Source of the DNA: Triglochin maritima | Lineage: Eukaryota > Streptophyta > Magnoliopsida > Alismatales > Juncaginaceae | Assembly (NCBI GenBank): GCA_963682175.1 | Contig: OY821787.1 | Span: 16,160,501-16,224,500 of the forward strand | Direction: 5' to 3' | DNA length: 64,000 bases | Shown here: positions 1 to 10,651 of the stretch, in pieces | Numbering within the stretch: position 1 is the first letter of the stretch | How the letters are laid out: each line of letters opens with the position of its first letter | Notes under the pieces: generated by a model | Seen by the model: the letters and a program-made list of their open reading frames with translations, nothing else | Told to the model about the DNA's origin: nothing | Databases searched by the model: none | Program-made: the position numbers and the translations under genes

Positions 1-171
1 AGGGATTCTTCCCTCCTCATCTGAGTCCTCTCCTCATCTATTCTCTACGTATAGTCTCCTCCTCTAGTACACCTTCTGTTGTGTGTCGTTTAGAGTCGAG
101 TCGAGCATTTCATGCGAGGTTGGGCTCGTTCTGGTGAGAGCGCTCGACTCGAGAGAGTGCTTATTTCTGAG
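1..171 (+). other. Leader of gypsy element A before gag
   Basis: This is untranslated sequence before the gag start. The reverse complement of about 60041-60250 (element G1) aligns with it, including a shared GTCGAGTCGAGCA stretch just before the ATG. That comparison favours ATG at 172 over the upstream in-frame ATG at 112. Confidence 0.6.
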
Positions 172-1080
172 ATGGAAGATCTTGGTGATCGACCATCTCC
201 GCCTCGTGCTCCTTTGGAGCAAGAGGCCGAGTCGTCTCGTGGTGGCGAGGGAGACCGGGTTCCATACATGGACTACCTCGGTCCATTCCCACAACCACGT
301 AGACCTCCTTCTCCTCCTCCTCTGACTCGAGAGGAAGGGAGATTCGGTCAAGATCGAGTTCTAGGTGCACCACCACCTTTAGCTCGACAGGATAGGCCGA
401 TGACTTTGTGGGAGCGGACCCATCCTGTTCGGGCCGCACAACCTTCTTGCATAGTTGTTCCCCATGCTCGCGGGAACAACTATGAGCTGAAACCTCAGTA
501 TGTGAGCATGCTTCCAACCTTTACTGCCAATAAGGAGGATCCGTATATCATTATACGCGAATTCGAGGAAGTATGCTCCATGTTCAAGCTTCAACAGCTT
601 GACGAGGATTCAGTCCGGTTGAGGATGATTTCTTTCGCATTGAAGGATAATGCGAAGAAATGGATGTATAGCCTCCCGGCGAGCTCGATTCGGTCTTGGG
701 ATGACTTTGTGACCGTCTTTCTGAGGAGATTTTTCCCTCAAAGGAAAACTCAACAGATACGGCACCAGATACATCAGATGTATCAGACCGAGACCGAATC
801 TTTTCATGGTTTCTTTGAGAGGTTCAAGGACCTTCTCCAGCATTGCCCTCATCATGGACTTGAGCTATGGCAGCTGTGCCAGATTGTTTATGAGGGCATC
901 AACTACAACACCCGCACATTGTTGGAGTCGATGTGTCAGGGTGACTTCCAAATGAAACCCATCGAGGAGGCATGGGACACTTTTGAATCCATGGCTGAAC
1001 GCACCTTTGAGTGGGACACCATGAGAGAGCCACCAGCCGCCAGGTCTTCTGGTCGAGCTGGATCATATCATGTTGAGTAA
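172..1080 (+). pseudogene. gag, N-terminal part (capsid-like domain), gypsy element A
   Basis: This encodes the N-terminal part of a gypsy Gag, the structural protein of the cytoplasmic virus-like particle. An acidic, proline-rich N-terminus precedes a retrotransposon-gag domain (about residues 130-270 from the ATG at 112) with typical segments such as DNAKKWMYSLPASSIRSWDD and FHGFFERFKDLLQHCPHHGL. The start at 172 (MEDLGDRPS) is preferred because the homologous ATG is the start in element G1; 112 is also in frame. The frame ends at TAA 1078-1080, which lies in the target-site duplication of the solo LTR. The stop was therefore already present in the target, and removing the LTR would not open the frame. 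The zinc-knuckle half of Gag lies beyond the LTR, from about 2502. Confidence 0.75.
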
Positions 1081-1450
1081 ATGATTGACATCATTTCATG
1101 CTCATATTTGTATCTTATATCCATTATCTTTCACCTAAATAATGCTATGTTACGAGTTTTATGTTTAGTTTTCAGGAATAAATAGGTTTGAAGAGATGAA
1201 GCATAAAAGGACCCAAAAGCTGGGAAAAAGGACTGAATTGTGAGATCTGTGGACCAAGATGCAAGGAAGAAGGACCTGAATGCAAGACCGAAGGACCTAA
1301 GAGCAAAACAGAATACTCATCACCATCATGGGGAGTATTTTGGCAATTCTATTCGGGTCGGAGCTCCAACATGCAAAATAGATGCATCAAATACCAACAA
1401 AGCCTTCCAGAAAAGCCCACAAGAAATTCCAGAGCGATCCGGACACTGTA

Positions 1451-1489
1451 GACCGCTAATTAGCGGTCCAAGACCGCTAATTAGCGGTC
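1451..1489. repeat. Duplicated perfect palindrome in LTR U3
   Basis: GACCGCTAATTAGCGGTC occurs twice, at 1451-1468 and 1472-1489, separated by CAA. Each copy is its own reverse complement. The pair lies about 120-160 bp upstream of the TATA box. The LTR at 6194 has GACCGCCAATTGGCGGTC-type copies in the same place. Confidence 0.95.
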
Positions 1490-1609
1490 ACTTTTGGCCC
1501 AAATGCGCTCAAATTTCTCCTGGACTTGTATTAATGTTCGTTTAGGCTATTTTTGGTGTTTGTTTAGTCCCACATCGGGGGATTGTCCCGGTTTGCCTTT
1601 TTCCATGGC

Positions 1610-1617
1610 TATAAATA
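1610..1617 (+). promoter_or_regulatory. TATA box of the solo LTR
   Basis: TATAAATA in the context GGCTATAAATAGAACTC. The second LTR has the same box at 6710-6717 in the same context, and GTCCCACATC lies shortly upstream in both. It is a likely Pol II core promoter marking the U3/R side. Confidence 0.75.
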
Positions 1618-2501
1618 GAACTCTTCACCTTCCATTGTAATCACTCCATATTTTAAGTGGCTATTCTTCCTACTAGAAGTGAGGCCTTGAAGCACACACT
1701 AAAGTAGGAGGATGCTACTTTTAATGTGAGTCATTTTATCAATAAAGTTTTGTGTTTCTTTCATTGTTTATTTTATGCTTCTTTTATTGTTTGTGCATGT
1801 TTTAGTTTAATCGTCTTTTAATTCTAGCTTAGTTTTAATATGCTTTCTTTCCATAGTTTAATAATTAGTGTAATGTTTAGTGAGTAGTTCCATCCCCTTT
1901 GGGGGGTGGAGTATATGTACATACATGCATTAGAGAATGGGATGAATGCTTTAATTTCAATGTGTTGATTAAACATGAATGTATGCTTGCTTGTTTAGGA
2001 TAGAATTTATAACTTGATGAGTTTTGCCAAAATGATTAGACACCTCTCATGCTTGTTTAGGTTCTGAAATAAACAACTTGCATATGTAAATGTTAATCAA
2101 CCAAGTTGGTGAATAGATTGATAGGTTTTGCCATAACATTAAGACACTTCCTATGCTTGATAAACACCACCTTCATGTGCTTAAAGAATGTATTCTACAC
2201 CCACCTCTTTGCTTGTGTGCACTCACTCCACCCCTTAGGGGTTTTCCATTCCTGAAATTCCAGCACTTCTATTTTGTTCTTAGCTTAGTTTTTATTTGAT
2301 CGTTTATTTCTTTCTTTCGCATTTCGTACTTCTTAGCGTAGTTTAGTGTAGAGTAGTGTAACCAACTCTCTTCTCCATTATTTTCGCCACTTGATTTCGT
2401 GCAAACAAGAGGCTGCTCAACTCCCTGAGGACGACCCGTACTTGCCACCGCTTCATCGCGGCCGTGCACTTGCGGTTTAAATTAAAACGTTCAACAGTAA
2501 A

Positions 2502-4358
2502 CTATCGCGTCCGAGGCGAAAATGGCTGCTCTCATGCGTAGGATTGAGAGTTTGGAGATTGACCGAGCTCCTGTAGCTCAAGTCGCTACTCCCGGGTGTG
2601 GTAGGTGTGAACTTACGGGCCATGATGACTTGGAATGCGCCTGCTCCAAGGGATACTGAGCATGCAAATGCGATGTATCAACAGCGGCCCCATAACGACC
2701 CGTACAGTCACTCCTACAACCCGGGATGGTGTAACCATCCTAACTTCTCTTGGGGGCCTAGTGGGGGTCACGGTCAGAGCTCGCACGCTCAACCTCAACC
2801 TCCACCCTATCAACCTCCACGCCCATCGGCGACCTACCAACCTCCACATCAAAGGTCTCAGAACCACAATTACCAACCTCCTCAGACATCTTCGTCGGGT
2901 TATTCTAACCAAACTCCACAACCCCAACGGGTTGACCCTAAGGACTCCACTATTGAACAAACCCTTCACGCGTTCATTCAGAGTACACAATCCATGCTTT
3001 CGGCCAACAACAATTCGGCCAAAGCATTGGAAATGCAAGTTAGCCAGTTGGCTAATCAGCTCCATGAACGCGAGAAGGGCCAATTACCGAGTCAACCTGA
3101 GGTGAATCCTCAGGGTACCCATTCGCAAGGAAGGACACCTTTACCTCATGCTACCTCTGAACCGACCCATCATATTAATGTGATTCATACTTTGAGGTCT
3201 GGTAAGGAGGTGGACAACCACATTGGGGTGCCTTCCTTGTCATCACCATCTCTGAGGGAGCCAGATCCTGAGGCTCCCTACACAAATACTTCCAGGAAGG
3301 AGCCAGATTCTGAGGTTCTTTCTACTTTTCCTTCGACAAAGGGGCCGAACCCTGAGGTCCCCTTGTCTCCTCTTGTGTCGAAGGAACCAGATTCTGAGGT
3401 CCCCACTCATGCTTCTTTGGACCAGGATTCTGAGGTTCCTTCGCACCATTATACCCCGAAGGCACCATTCCCTGAGCGCCTTAAAAAGAAAACCTCTGAT
3501 CAACATGACAAGCTGCTTGAGATGTTTCGGCAGGTTAAGGTGAATATCCCTCTTTTGGAGGTGATTCAACAAATGCTACCTTATGCCAAGGTTCTCAAGG
3601 ACTTATGCACCAAGAAGAGAAAAACTCATGTTCCAAAGAAAGCTTTTCTTGCGGCTAACGTGAGTTCTTTGTTGGCACAACCCATGCAAGTCAAGTACAA
3701 GGACCCTGGTTGTCCTACTATCTCTTGTGTGATTGGTGATGTGTCCATACATCGAGCCTTATTGGACCTTGGTGCATCTGTTAATCTTCTGCCATATTCT
3801 GTCTACGTCCACCTCGGTCTTGGAGATCTCAAACAAACAAAGACCACTCTTCAATTGGCTGATAGGTCCATGAAGAAACCGAGGGGTGTGGTGGAAGATG
3901 TGCTGATCAAAGTGGGAGAGTTCATTTATCCAGTCGACTTCTTTGTCCTGGATACTGAACCTGTGCCAAACCCACTTGGACAAATTCCTGTCATTTTGGG
4001 GCGACCATTTCTTGCGACTTCCAATGCCTTGATCAATTGTCGCAATGGTCTGATGCGCTTGACTTATGGTAGTCAATGCGCTGATTTCAACATCTTCACC
4101 ATTGGCAAGAAGCCATGTGCCTTCAATGACCCTGTTGAGGTCAACCTTATCCAGGGCTTGGATGAGATTGAAGTTGAGGGCACCTTCAAGTACTTCAGAG
4201 AATTGTTCGATGAAGATCCTGAAGGTGGTGAAGATGTTTCACCTGGGCTGGCACAAGAAGGTGCCTTATGTTTTGATTACGTGGCCCTTGAGCCACATTC
4301 TTCTGATCACGTGGCCCTTGAGCCACATCCTTTTGAGCACGTGGCTTTTGAGCCATAA
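2502..4358 (+). pseudogene. gag C-terminus (zinc knuckle) plus aspartic protease, gypsy element A
   Basis: This continues Gag beyond the solo LTR. A CX2CX4HX4C zinc knuckle (CGRCELTGHDDLEC) is read in the frame of the ATG at 2522. A frameshift near 2640 then leads into the frame that runs 2598-4358. The next segment is proline/glutamine-rich (PYSHSYNPGWCNHPNFSW is typical of gypsy Gag), followed by five degenerate repeats of EPDSEVP type. The pepsin-like protease has its catalytic triplet as DLG in LLDLGASVNLLP and a flap/C-terminal IPVILGRPFLAT. DLG in place of DTG or DSG is also seen in element E. The protease would cut Gag during particle maturation. The 3' end has three repeats of a VALEPH unit before the stop at 4356. 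Confidence 0.8.
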
Positions 4359-4637
4359 GATACTATTTTTATGGCCTCTTGGCCACATGCTCTTCATTCT
4401 GTATCTGCTGAGGACCCCATGTGGGTTAAGATTCAACCACCTGATACCCTTATACCTGATAGAGGTTCACCTCTCGTTCATGCCTCCTCTTTTGCTAACT
4501 CTAAAGAGGCATCAACCGACCACAATGCTTATAAGGGTGTCAGGTGGTCGAGCAATTCTGTTGTGTATGTTGCGAGCCCATGCATGCGCATTTCTGGCTC
4601 GAGAGATGGCGGGTTCCCATTTGATGTCCCGTGATAT
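4359..4637 (+). pseudogene. Same-frame extension after the gag-pro stop
   Basis: The frame that ends at 4356-4358 stays open after the TAA to about 4634 and encodes PHALHSVSAEDPMWVKIQ and more. It is not a recognised domain. The minus-strand relative G1 also continues past a VALEPH segment, so the stop here is probably a nonsense change in a longer ancestral reading frame. That interpretation is inference from one comparison. Confidence 0.45.
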
Positions 4638-6193
4638 ATGAAGATGGGAGCCCATTGTTGTACATAGTTCAAAAAAAAAAGACCCCTTCAGTGAGCATCG
4701 ATTGTAGTGGACCCCAACCCTTGAGTATTTGGGCCCCATTTCTTTCACGTATTTGTATCCCTTCTCTAGCATCTCACAGGTTTTGAGGGAAGTTGGGTTG
4801 TGTCCATCAACATAGCCATGAACTTCTTTGTGTACTTCACGTTGGTGAGATCTATTCTTTTTCATGCATAAATCCATGTAGTATCTTGCTCGCATTCATT
4901 GAGGACAATGCATGATCTAGGTGTGGGGGGTGTTTTACGTGTGTACATAGTCGAGTCTTTTCCTTTGTTTTTGTTTTCTTTCGTGTGCATTGTTAGGGTC
5001 ATGTTAGTGTGCTGCATTTAATATCGATATATCTGCTTGCCATGATCCTTGGGTGACTTGTCTTCTTTTGCTTGCCTAGTGCTTCAAATTTTCACATTTC
5101 TTTCAAAATATTCATGTGTTTGCGAAAGAAAATGTTTTGTGGGTTTTGCGTGTGTTTAGCATGTGCAAAACCGTTGAGAGACAAAGTAAAAAGAAAGCTC
5201 CCAAAATTGTCTTGAACTTGATGCATTAGGATATCTAGTACAGTGACTTTAGGATTTATCGAGTCGTTAGGATGCACCCCAGTTTTCCTTTGGGGGTGAG
5301 TAATCATAGGGTTTCAGTGCTCAAACATTTAATGAAGTCCACCATGAACCTAGTGAGTCAATAATTCATGTCTGTTAACTTAAGGAAGTTTGTTGTAGTC
5401 AAGGACCCTCTAAATCCTGTTGTGAGACATTAGTGTAGGGGTTTTGGTTCATGTGTAGATAAGAAATAAGTGAGTAGGTGTTCTCTCTTCTCGCACGGCT
5501 CCTATCACTCGGGAAAGTAGGTCTGAGGGGACTTTGCGCCTGGTGCTTTCGAGTCATCTGACTTGGGATGCACCGACCGAACTCCCGTTACACGGGTGGT
5601 AGGGATTGCCCTATGTGGAGATTTGGGGAAAGGTGTACGTGATAGTGTAAGTCCTCATGGGCAATGATGCACGAAACTTGACCCTGGGAGAACGAAGCTC
5701 CAACTAATAAAAAGAAAAAAAGAAGAAAAAAAATGTGAAAAGAAACAAAAAGAAAATATATATATGGTAATGCAAATAAGAACCTTAATGGACCTTACAC
5801 TTTGTATCACTTGAGGATCTTGAGGTTGTCCATGTCTTTCACTTAATTCCTTATTTAACTAACACGAATGGTTCATTAAGTTAGGTGTGTGGACTGATTA
5901 CCTATATAGAGTCGGCCCGTAGGATTACCGCGTCCAATGATCGACAACATAAGTCCAACGAGTCGAGTGTCTAGATTGAATAATGCATCTTGTTCGGATT
6001 TTGTGGGTGTATCCGCTGAAAACCCTCAGGAGACAACACTCCTCCTCGGCAACAAGGAGGTTTAACTGCTTGTTGCACGTGCTAAGTGCAACCGTGATTC
6101 CTACGAAAGTGAGTTAGGATTTCTTGTTTTTCGTTTGCTTTTCTCTTTCTTTGTTTTGCTCGGGACTAGCAAAAACTTAGGTGTGGGGGTATT
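4638..6193 (+). other. Non-coding 3' internal region and polypurine tract of gypsy element A
   Basis: I find no coding domain here. Segments recur in elements E, G1 and H: the CATTGAGGACAATGCATGA block with AGGTGTGGGGGGTG at about 4895-4935; a block around 5500-5650 containing GGTCTGAGGGGACTTTG; and GCTTGTTGCACGTGCTAAGT near 6070. AGGTGTGGGGGTATT immediately before the LTR (about 6179-6193) is the polypurine tract that primes plus-strand DNA. Confidence 0.7.
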
Positions 6194-7754
6194 TGATTGA
6201 CATCATTTCATGCTTATATTTGTATCTTATATCCATTATCTTACACCTAAGCAATGCTACGTGACGAGTTTTATGTTTAGTTTTCAGAAATAAAGAGGTT
6301 TGAAGAGAAGAGCCATGAAAGGACCCAAAAGCAGGAAAAAAGACTTAATTGTGAGACCTGGGGACCAAGATGCAAGACAGAAGGACCTGATCGTAAGACA
6401 GAAGGACCTAAGAGCAAAACAGGAAACTCCACACCATCATGGGGAGTATTTTGTCAATTTGATTCGGGTCGGAGCTCCACTAAACAAGTTAGATGCATCC
6501 AAGACCAAGAAACAATCCAAGGAAAGCCCACCACAAGATCCAGACCGATCTGAAGCTTATAGGCCGCCAATTGGCGGTCTGGAACCGCCAATTGGCGGTC
6601 TGGTTAAGCCCAGATCCACTAAGTTTTCTCCTGGACTTGTATTAATGTGTGTTTAGGCTATTTTTGGTATTGGTTTAGTCCCACATCCCGGATTAGCTTT
6701 TTCCATGCTTATAAATAGAACTCTTCACCTCCCATTGTACCCATCTCTCTCTTTGGTGGCCACCTTCCCTACTAAGAGTGAAGCCTTGAAGCAAAACTCT
6801 GGTGGAGGAAGAGCTACTTGTAATTGAGTGAGTTAATAATAGAAGTTTTCCTTTAATTGTGTTGTTTCTCTCTTAGTTTAATTTCCTTCCATATGCATGT
6901 TTGCTTGTTTGTTTTGTTTTCTGCTTCTTTAATATTTCTTGCTTGATTAGTATAAATTTCATTTCAGTATTATGCTTGCTTTTGTTAATATAGTTAGTGT
7001 AATGAGTACTGAGTAGTTCCATCCCCATTTGGGGGGTGGAGACATATGTGATATAATCATGTAGTGTATTAAGTGTGTGTTATCTTAATCCCTTGAGCTT
7101 TAAATGATTTCCATAACCATCTAATGGGTCTCCACTCTTATCTTTGATATGCTAATGCTCTTGAATGAAGCTTAGCTTATGCTTTGATTAGTGGATCTAT
7201 TTTATGGGGAATGATAAGGTTAGGATATGGATAGGAATTAATATTGGAAACACAAGTTGTAGTGTATGAACTCTTGTTGCCTTTACCTTAGCTAATGTCT
7301 TGTATGTTTTAATGATGTAGTCTTATCTTAATTCATGTGGAGGCATATTAGGGTCTAGTCTTTATACTTGAGTTCATTTAGCTTCATTCCAATTATTGTC
7401 TTGTATGTTTTAATGATGTAGTAAAATCTTAATTCATGTGGAGGCAAAGTTGGATGTAGTTTTATGATTTCATGCACTACATGTTGTGAGGAGCTTAATT
7501 ACACACACACACCACACACACATCTTTATGTTTACATCATGTCTCTACCCCCTTTGGGGTTTAGTTTTTCTTGCTTCTTTTCCATTTCCATTTGCATCTT
7601 AGTGTAGTTTAGTGTAACCAACCTTTCTCTTCCCTTTCTTCACCTCTCGCCTTCACAGAAATCAAGTGTCGACACACCTCCCAGTGGACGACCCGTATTT
7701 GCCACCACTTCAACGCGGCCGTGCACTTGCGGTTAAATATAAAACGATCAATCA
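6194..7754 (+). mobile_element. LTR of gypsy element A
   Basis: A 1561-bp LTR begins TGATTGACATC and ends GATCAATCA. A polypurine tract lies on its left, as expected of a 3' LTR, yet a tRNA-Asp primer site lies on its right at 7761-7778, as expected of a 5' LTR. It has two palindromes built on CCGCCAATTGGCGG (6564-6577 and within 6584-6599) and a TATA box at 6710-6717. Confidence 0.9.
6562..6599. repeat. Duplicated palindrome in LTR U3 (variant arms)
   Basis: CCGCCAATTGGCGG occurs at 6564-6577 and ACCGCCAATTGGCGGT at 6584-6599. This is the same position as the GACCGCTAATTAGCGGTC pair of the sister LTR; the arms changed on both sides, so the symmetry remains. Confidence 0.9.
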
Positions 7755-7760
7755 AGTTTT

Positions 7761-7778
7761 TGGCGCCGTTGCCGGGGA
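7761..7778 (+). other. Primer binding site, tRNA-Asp type
   Basis: TGGCGCCGTTGCCGGGGA is complementary to the 3' end of plant tRNA-Asp including CCA. It lies 6 bp after the LTR end. About 15-35 bp further on the sequence turns into copia gag, so this site has lost its own element. Confidence 0.85.
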
Positions 7779-7794
7779 GGTGCTCTGTCGAGAC

Positions 7795-8209
7795 CTTGGT
7801 TTGGACGATCACCAAAGGAAGATCACCAAAGGTAAAGGCAAAAACAAAATTGGCCAAAAAGGCGTTGAAGGGAAACATAGTAGGAGGGGCTTATGCGAGT
7901 ACCTTAAGGGGGAATTCTTCGGAATCTCCGACTCCTAATATAGAGTGTTACCACTGCGATGGAAAATGACACATCTACTCGAATTGTCCCAAGTACAAGG
8001 AGGATCTTGACAACGGGGTAATTAAGCGAAAACGCCCCAAAAAGGCTAAAGGTATATTTGTTATTGAAATAAATTTAGCCACCTCTGTCCATGATTGGAT
8101 AATTGATATCAGATCTTGTGCTCACATAATTTTTAATGTGCAGCTACTAAAGGATAGGAAGGAACTCATGAAGAACAAGATGATTTTGAAGGTTGGAAAT
8201 GGTGCAAGC
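7795..8209 (+). pseudogene. Copia element B, gag C-terminus and protease start (left fragment)
   Basis: This is collinear with copia D around 28230-28650. It contains the basic Gag tail and the zinc knuckle, which is broken by TGA in CYHCDGK-stop-HIYSNC. The start of the protease reads WIIDIRSCAHII where D has WVIDTGSCAHIV, so the catalytic DTG is lost. The 5' LTR and most of gag of B are missing. The left end joins gypsy LTR/primer-site sequence at about 7780-7800. The right end is the insertion point of copia C (TSD CAAGC, 8205-8209); B resumes at 15972. Confidence 0.85.
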
Positions 8210-8592
8210 TATTGGATTAATCTAAGGATTAAGTTGATGTTTACCCAAAGCACTGACACGTGGCGCACTCTCATTGGTTGCGCATTAGGGTTTTGGGTGG
8301 GGCCATCTATATAAGGAGGGGAGCCTCCCATTGGATGGACTAATTTTGTGTGCAAACCCTAGCCCCACCAAACCCTAGCCGCCACCTCTCCCTCTCTCTC
8401 CCATTCGTCCCTCCACATCCACCAAGCTAATCCGTAGATTCTTGGGTTGTGGACACGTGCTTCTTCTCCAAGAGAGTAGAAGACCGACCGGTGAGAAGGA
8501 TTCCGTAAGGTGACCTCCGATCTTCCTTCCGCTGCCACAGGTTCTCTCCAAGAAAGGTACTCCTGAACCTGTAGAATCGTTATTTGCTTACA
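8210..8592 (+). mobile_element. 5' LTR of copia C
   Basis: It begins TATTGGATTAATC and ends TTGCTTACA. It contains GACACGTGGC (G-box-like) and a TATA motif in CTATATAAGGAGGG near 8309. It has 13 bp (TGGATGGACTAAT) that the 3' LTR lacks. Confidence 0.93.
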
Positions 8593-8593
8593 T

Positions 8594-8605
8594 TGGTACC
8601 AGAGC
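8594..8605 (+). other. Primer binding site, tRNA-iMet type (one mismatch)
   Basis: TGGTACCAGAGC sits 1 bp after the LTR. It differs at one base from the usual plant copia site TGGTATCAGAGC. Confidence 0.8.
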
Positions 8606-10651
8606 CATCTCGGTTACCTTCGAATCCTCACCATGCTTGACAAATTTTTGTTTCATGATAATCTGATTTGAAAACAAAAATTCGTTGGTTATGTTTTTGG
8701 ATAAAGAAAGAAAACAGAAAATCAGCATTGCTTATTTACATGATGTGCATGTTATATATGTTGATTGTTCATGATTTTTTTCTTTCAAATTCGTTTTTCA
8801 TATTCTGGAAATGAAAACTCAGAGGTTTTTGATCTTTAAATGAAATAATATGATCATTCATTTAGAGATATAAGTGGTGCATGTTTGCTGATTTCTTTCT
8901 AACATGCAATTAGGGTTTAGACTAATTTCTATATGTTGCTCATGTTATGGTTCATTAGAGCATGCATCTAGGGTTAGATTTTGCTCCTCCATTTTTGCGC
9001 ATATGTGCATGGTTTAAGAAGGATTTTTTACTGATTTTATTTCGAGCCAATATGATATGTTGCTCTCCTATCATTGCACATACATAGATGTGACCAGAAT
9101 TCTGTTTTTTCTGTGCTGTTACCTCTATTCTTTGTGCATGTATTAGATAAAATCCGAAGTTATTTTCCTTGTTGATTCTTCTAAATCATGCACATGTATA
9201 CATGAAATAAGATGTCTATTTTTCCTGATTTTTACGAATTAGGGTTAGATATTATTTATTCTAATCTTTGAGCATGTATACATGAATATTGAGTTACCAT
9301 ATTGTATATTTCGTTTTTTTGGAATGAGAGCATTCATTTCATTTAATATATTTCCTTTATGATTGAATGAACATATATGTTAATCTCATTAAGGATATTC
9401 GGATTTCTTTTTGGAATAATTGCATGCATTTCATTTGAAATATTTCCTTTATGATTGAATGCACATATATGTTAATCTCATTAAGGATATTTCGGATTTC
9501 TTTTGGGATGATTGCATGCATTTCATTTGAAATATTTCCTTTTCATCAAATGTGCATATATGTGATGCCATCCACCAAAGAATTTCGAATTTTTCTTTCC
9601 ATTACAAGTAGCATAATTATTGTTGATTGCATGCTTATATTGATTATCGAAAGATTGGCTAATTCTGAAATTTTTGGAAAGATATTATGGGCTGGAATTT
9701 TATTGCCTTAAAAAATTTGTTTGGATGCTTTCCTTTGATGCAAAAAATATGTGTTGTTCTCCACCATATAATTTCGAATTTTTTCTTTCCATTAGAAGTA
9801 GCATAATTATTATTGATTGCATGATTATATTGATTATGGAAAGAAGAAAAAAAAATTATGTTTTCAGAATGATTATTGTGGAGATTGGTTGTCATTACCT
9901 AACACGTTTTTTTGCCTATTTTCGTGCCCCATTCATGCATTGTTTCCTTATGCATTACTTCCTTATTGTTTGAATGAGGTGCACACTTTATGGTTTTTTT
10001 CATACGTCGGATTGTGCTAACGTATGGAAAGATTGTGGCTATGTGGAATGAATGATTCCTGATTTTATTTACTGCCTTATTGAGAGATAAGCGTAATTTC
10101 ATTCATTTATTTCCATTTGCAATAGTTATCGCAATGGACTGTAATAATTATGGACTGTGGACTGTTTATTGCCCTAAGGAGACGAGTGGCTCCTTTATTT
10201 TTATTATACTGCGATATTATTGCTATAAGACTCATGCAGGTTCCCGTCGACGAGGCTAAATCCCTAATGGGGACAATTAGCTCGATATGGAAGTAATGTA
10301 GTAATCATATCTGTGTGATGTTGATTGTTTTTTTGAAAACCGTTTTTTGGGAACTCGCATGCCTAGTGGGAGTTGCAAGGTTGAAGTGTTTTGTGTAAAC
10401 CACCTTGCAACCGGCGGCAAATATTTTTTTATGTGCTGATTTACCATGATTTGAAACGTTTTTTTTTGGGTCATTAAATCATGATGGAGCTCAATATCTA
10501 GATTAGTAAAATGGCTTTATTAACTATTGCATGAGGATTTGATCGAATGATTTATGTTTTCTTTTGGTCTGAATGCTATAGCTATTAAGTCAGTTTATTC
10601 TTTATGATTATTGTAGCTCGTTATATTTTATGCTAGAACTCATGTATCGCT
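8606..10651 (+). other. Long untranslated leader of copia C
   Basis: About 2 kb of AT-rich sequence with no supported reading frame. It contains tandem repeats at about 9325-9560 and a second duplicated block (about 9575-9660 and 9765-9845). Confidence 0.7.
9325..9560. repeat. Tandem repeat in the copia C leader, unit about 95 bp
   Basis: Roughly two and a half copies of a unit containing GCATTTCATTTGAAATATTTCC and ATATATGTTAATCTCATTAAGG follow one another. The last copy is more diverged. Confidence 0.8.

Larger units (their letters stand above)
1082..2496 (+). mobile_element. Solo LTR of the gypsy A family, TSD GTAAA
   Basis: A 1415-bp LTR begins TGATTGACATC and ends TTCAACA, with GTAAA on both sides (1077-1081 and 2497-2501). 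It is homologous end to end with the LTR at 6194-7754. No primer site or polypurine tract adjoins it, so it is a solo LTR left by LTR-LTR recombination after insertion into gag. It holds two palindromes (1451-1468, 1472-1489), a TATA box at 1610-1617 and an AATAAA at 1741. Confidence 0.95.
1..7754 (+). mobile_element. Gypsy element A (gag-protease only), internal region plus 3' LTR
   Basis: This is a Ty3/gypsy-type LTR retrotransposon whose 5' LTR lies left of the window. In order it shows a leader, gag, an Athila-like aspartic protease, a long non-coding 3' part, a polypurine tract and an LTR at 6194-7754. No reverse transcriptase, RNase H or integrase motif was found between the protease and the LTR, so the copy looks non-autonomous. 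A solo LTR (1082-2496) sits inside gag. The tRNA-Asp primer site after the LTR and the protease sequence suggest the Athila/Tat side of gypsy; that lineage call is inference. Confidence 0.85.

Noticed and set aside
112..171. Start of gag at the first ATG (112)
   Set aside because: The alignment with G1 puts the conserved start at 172; the upstream 20 codons correspond to non-coding leader there.
7500..7530. Short CA repeat and regularly spaced units considered as a CRISPR-like array
   Set aside because: These are simple repeats in a plant LTR, without spacers; no CRISPR array exists in the window.
9451..10020. Plus-strand frames in the copia C leader
   Set aside because: They are AT-rich, overlap tandem repeats and match no known domain; the leader is non-coding in related elements.
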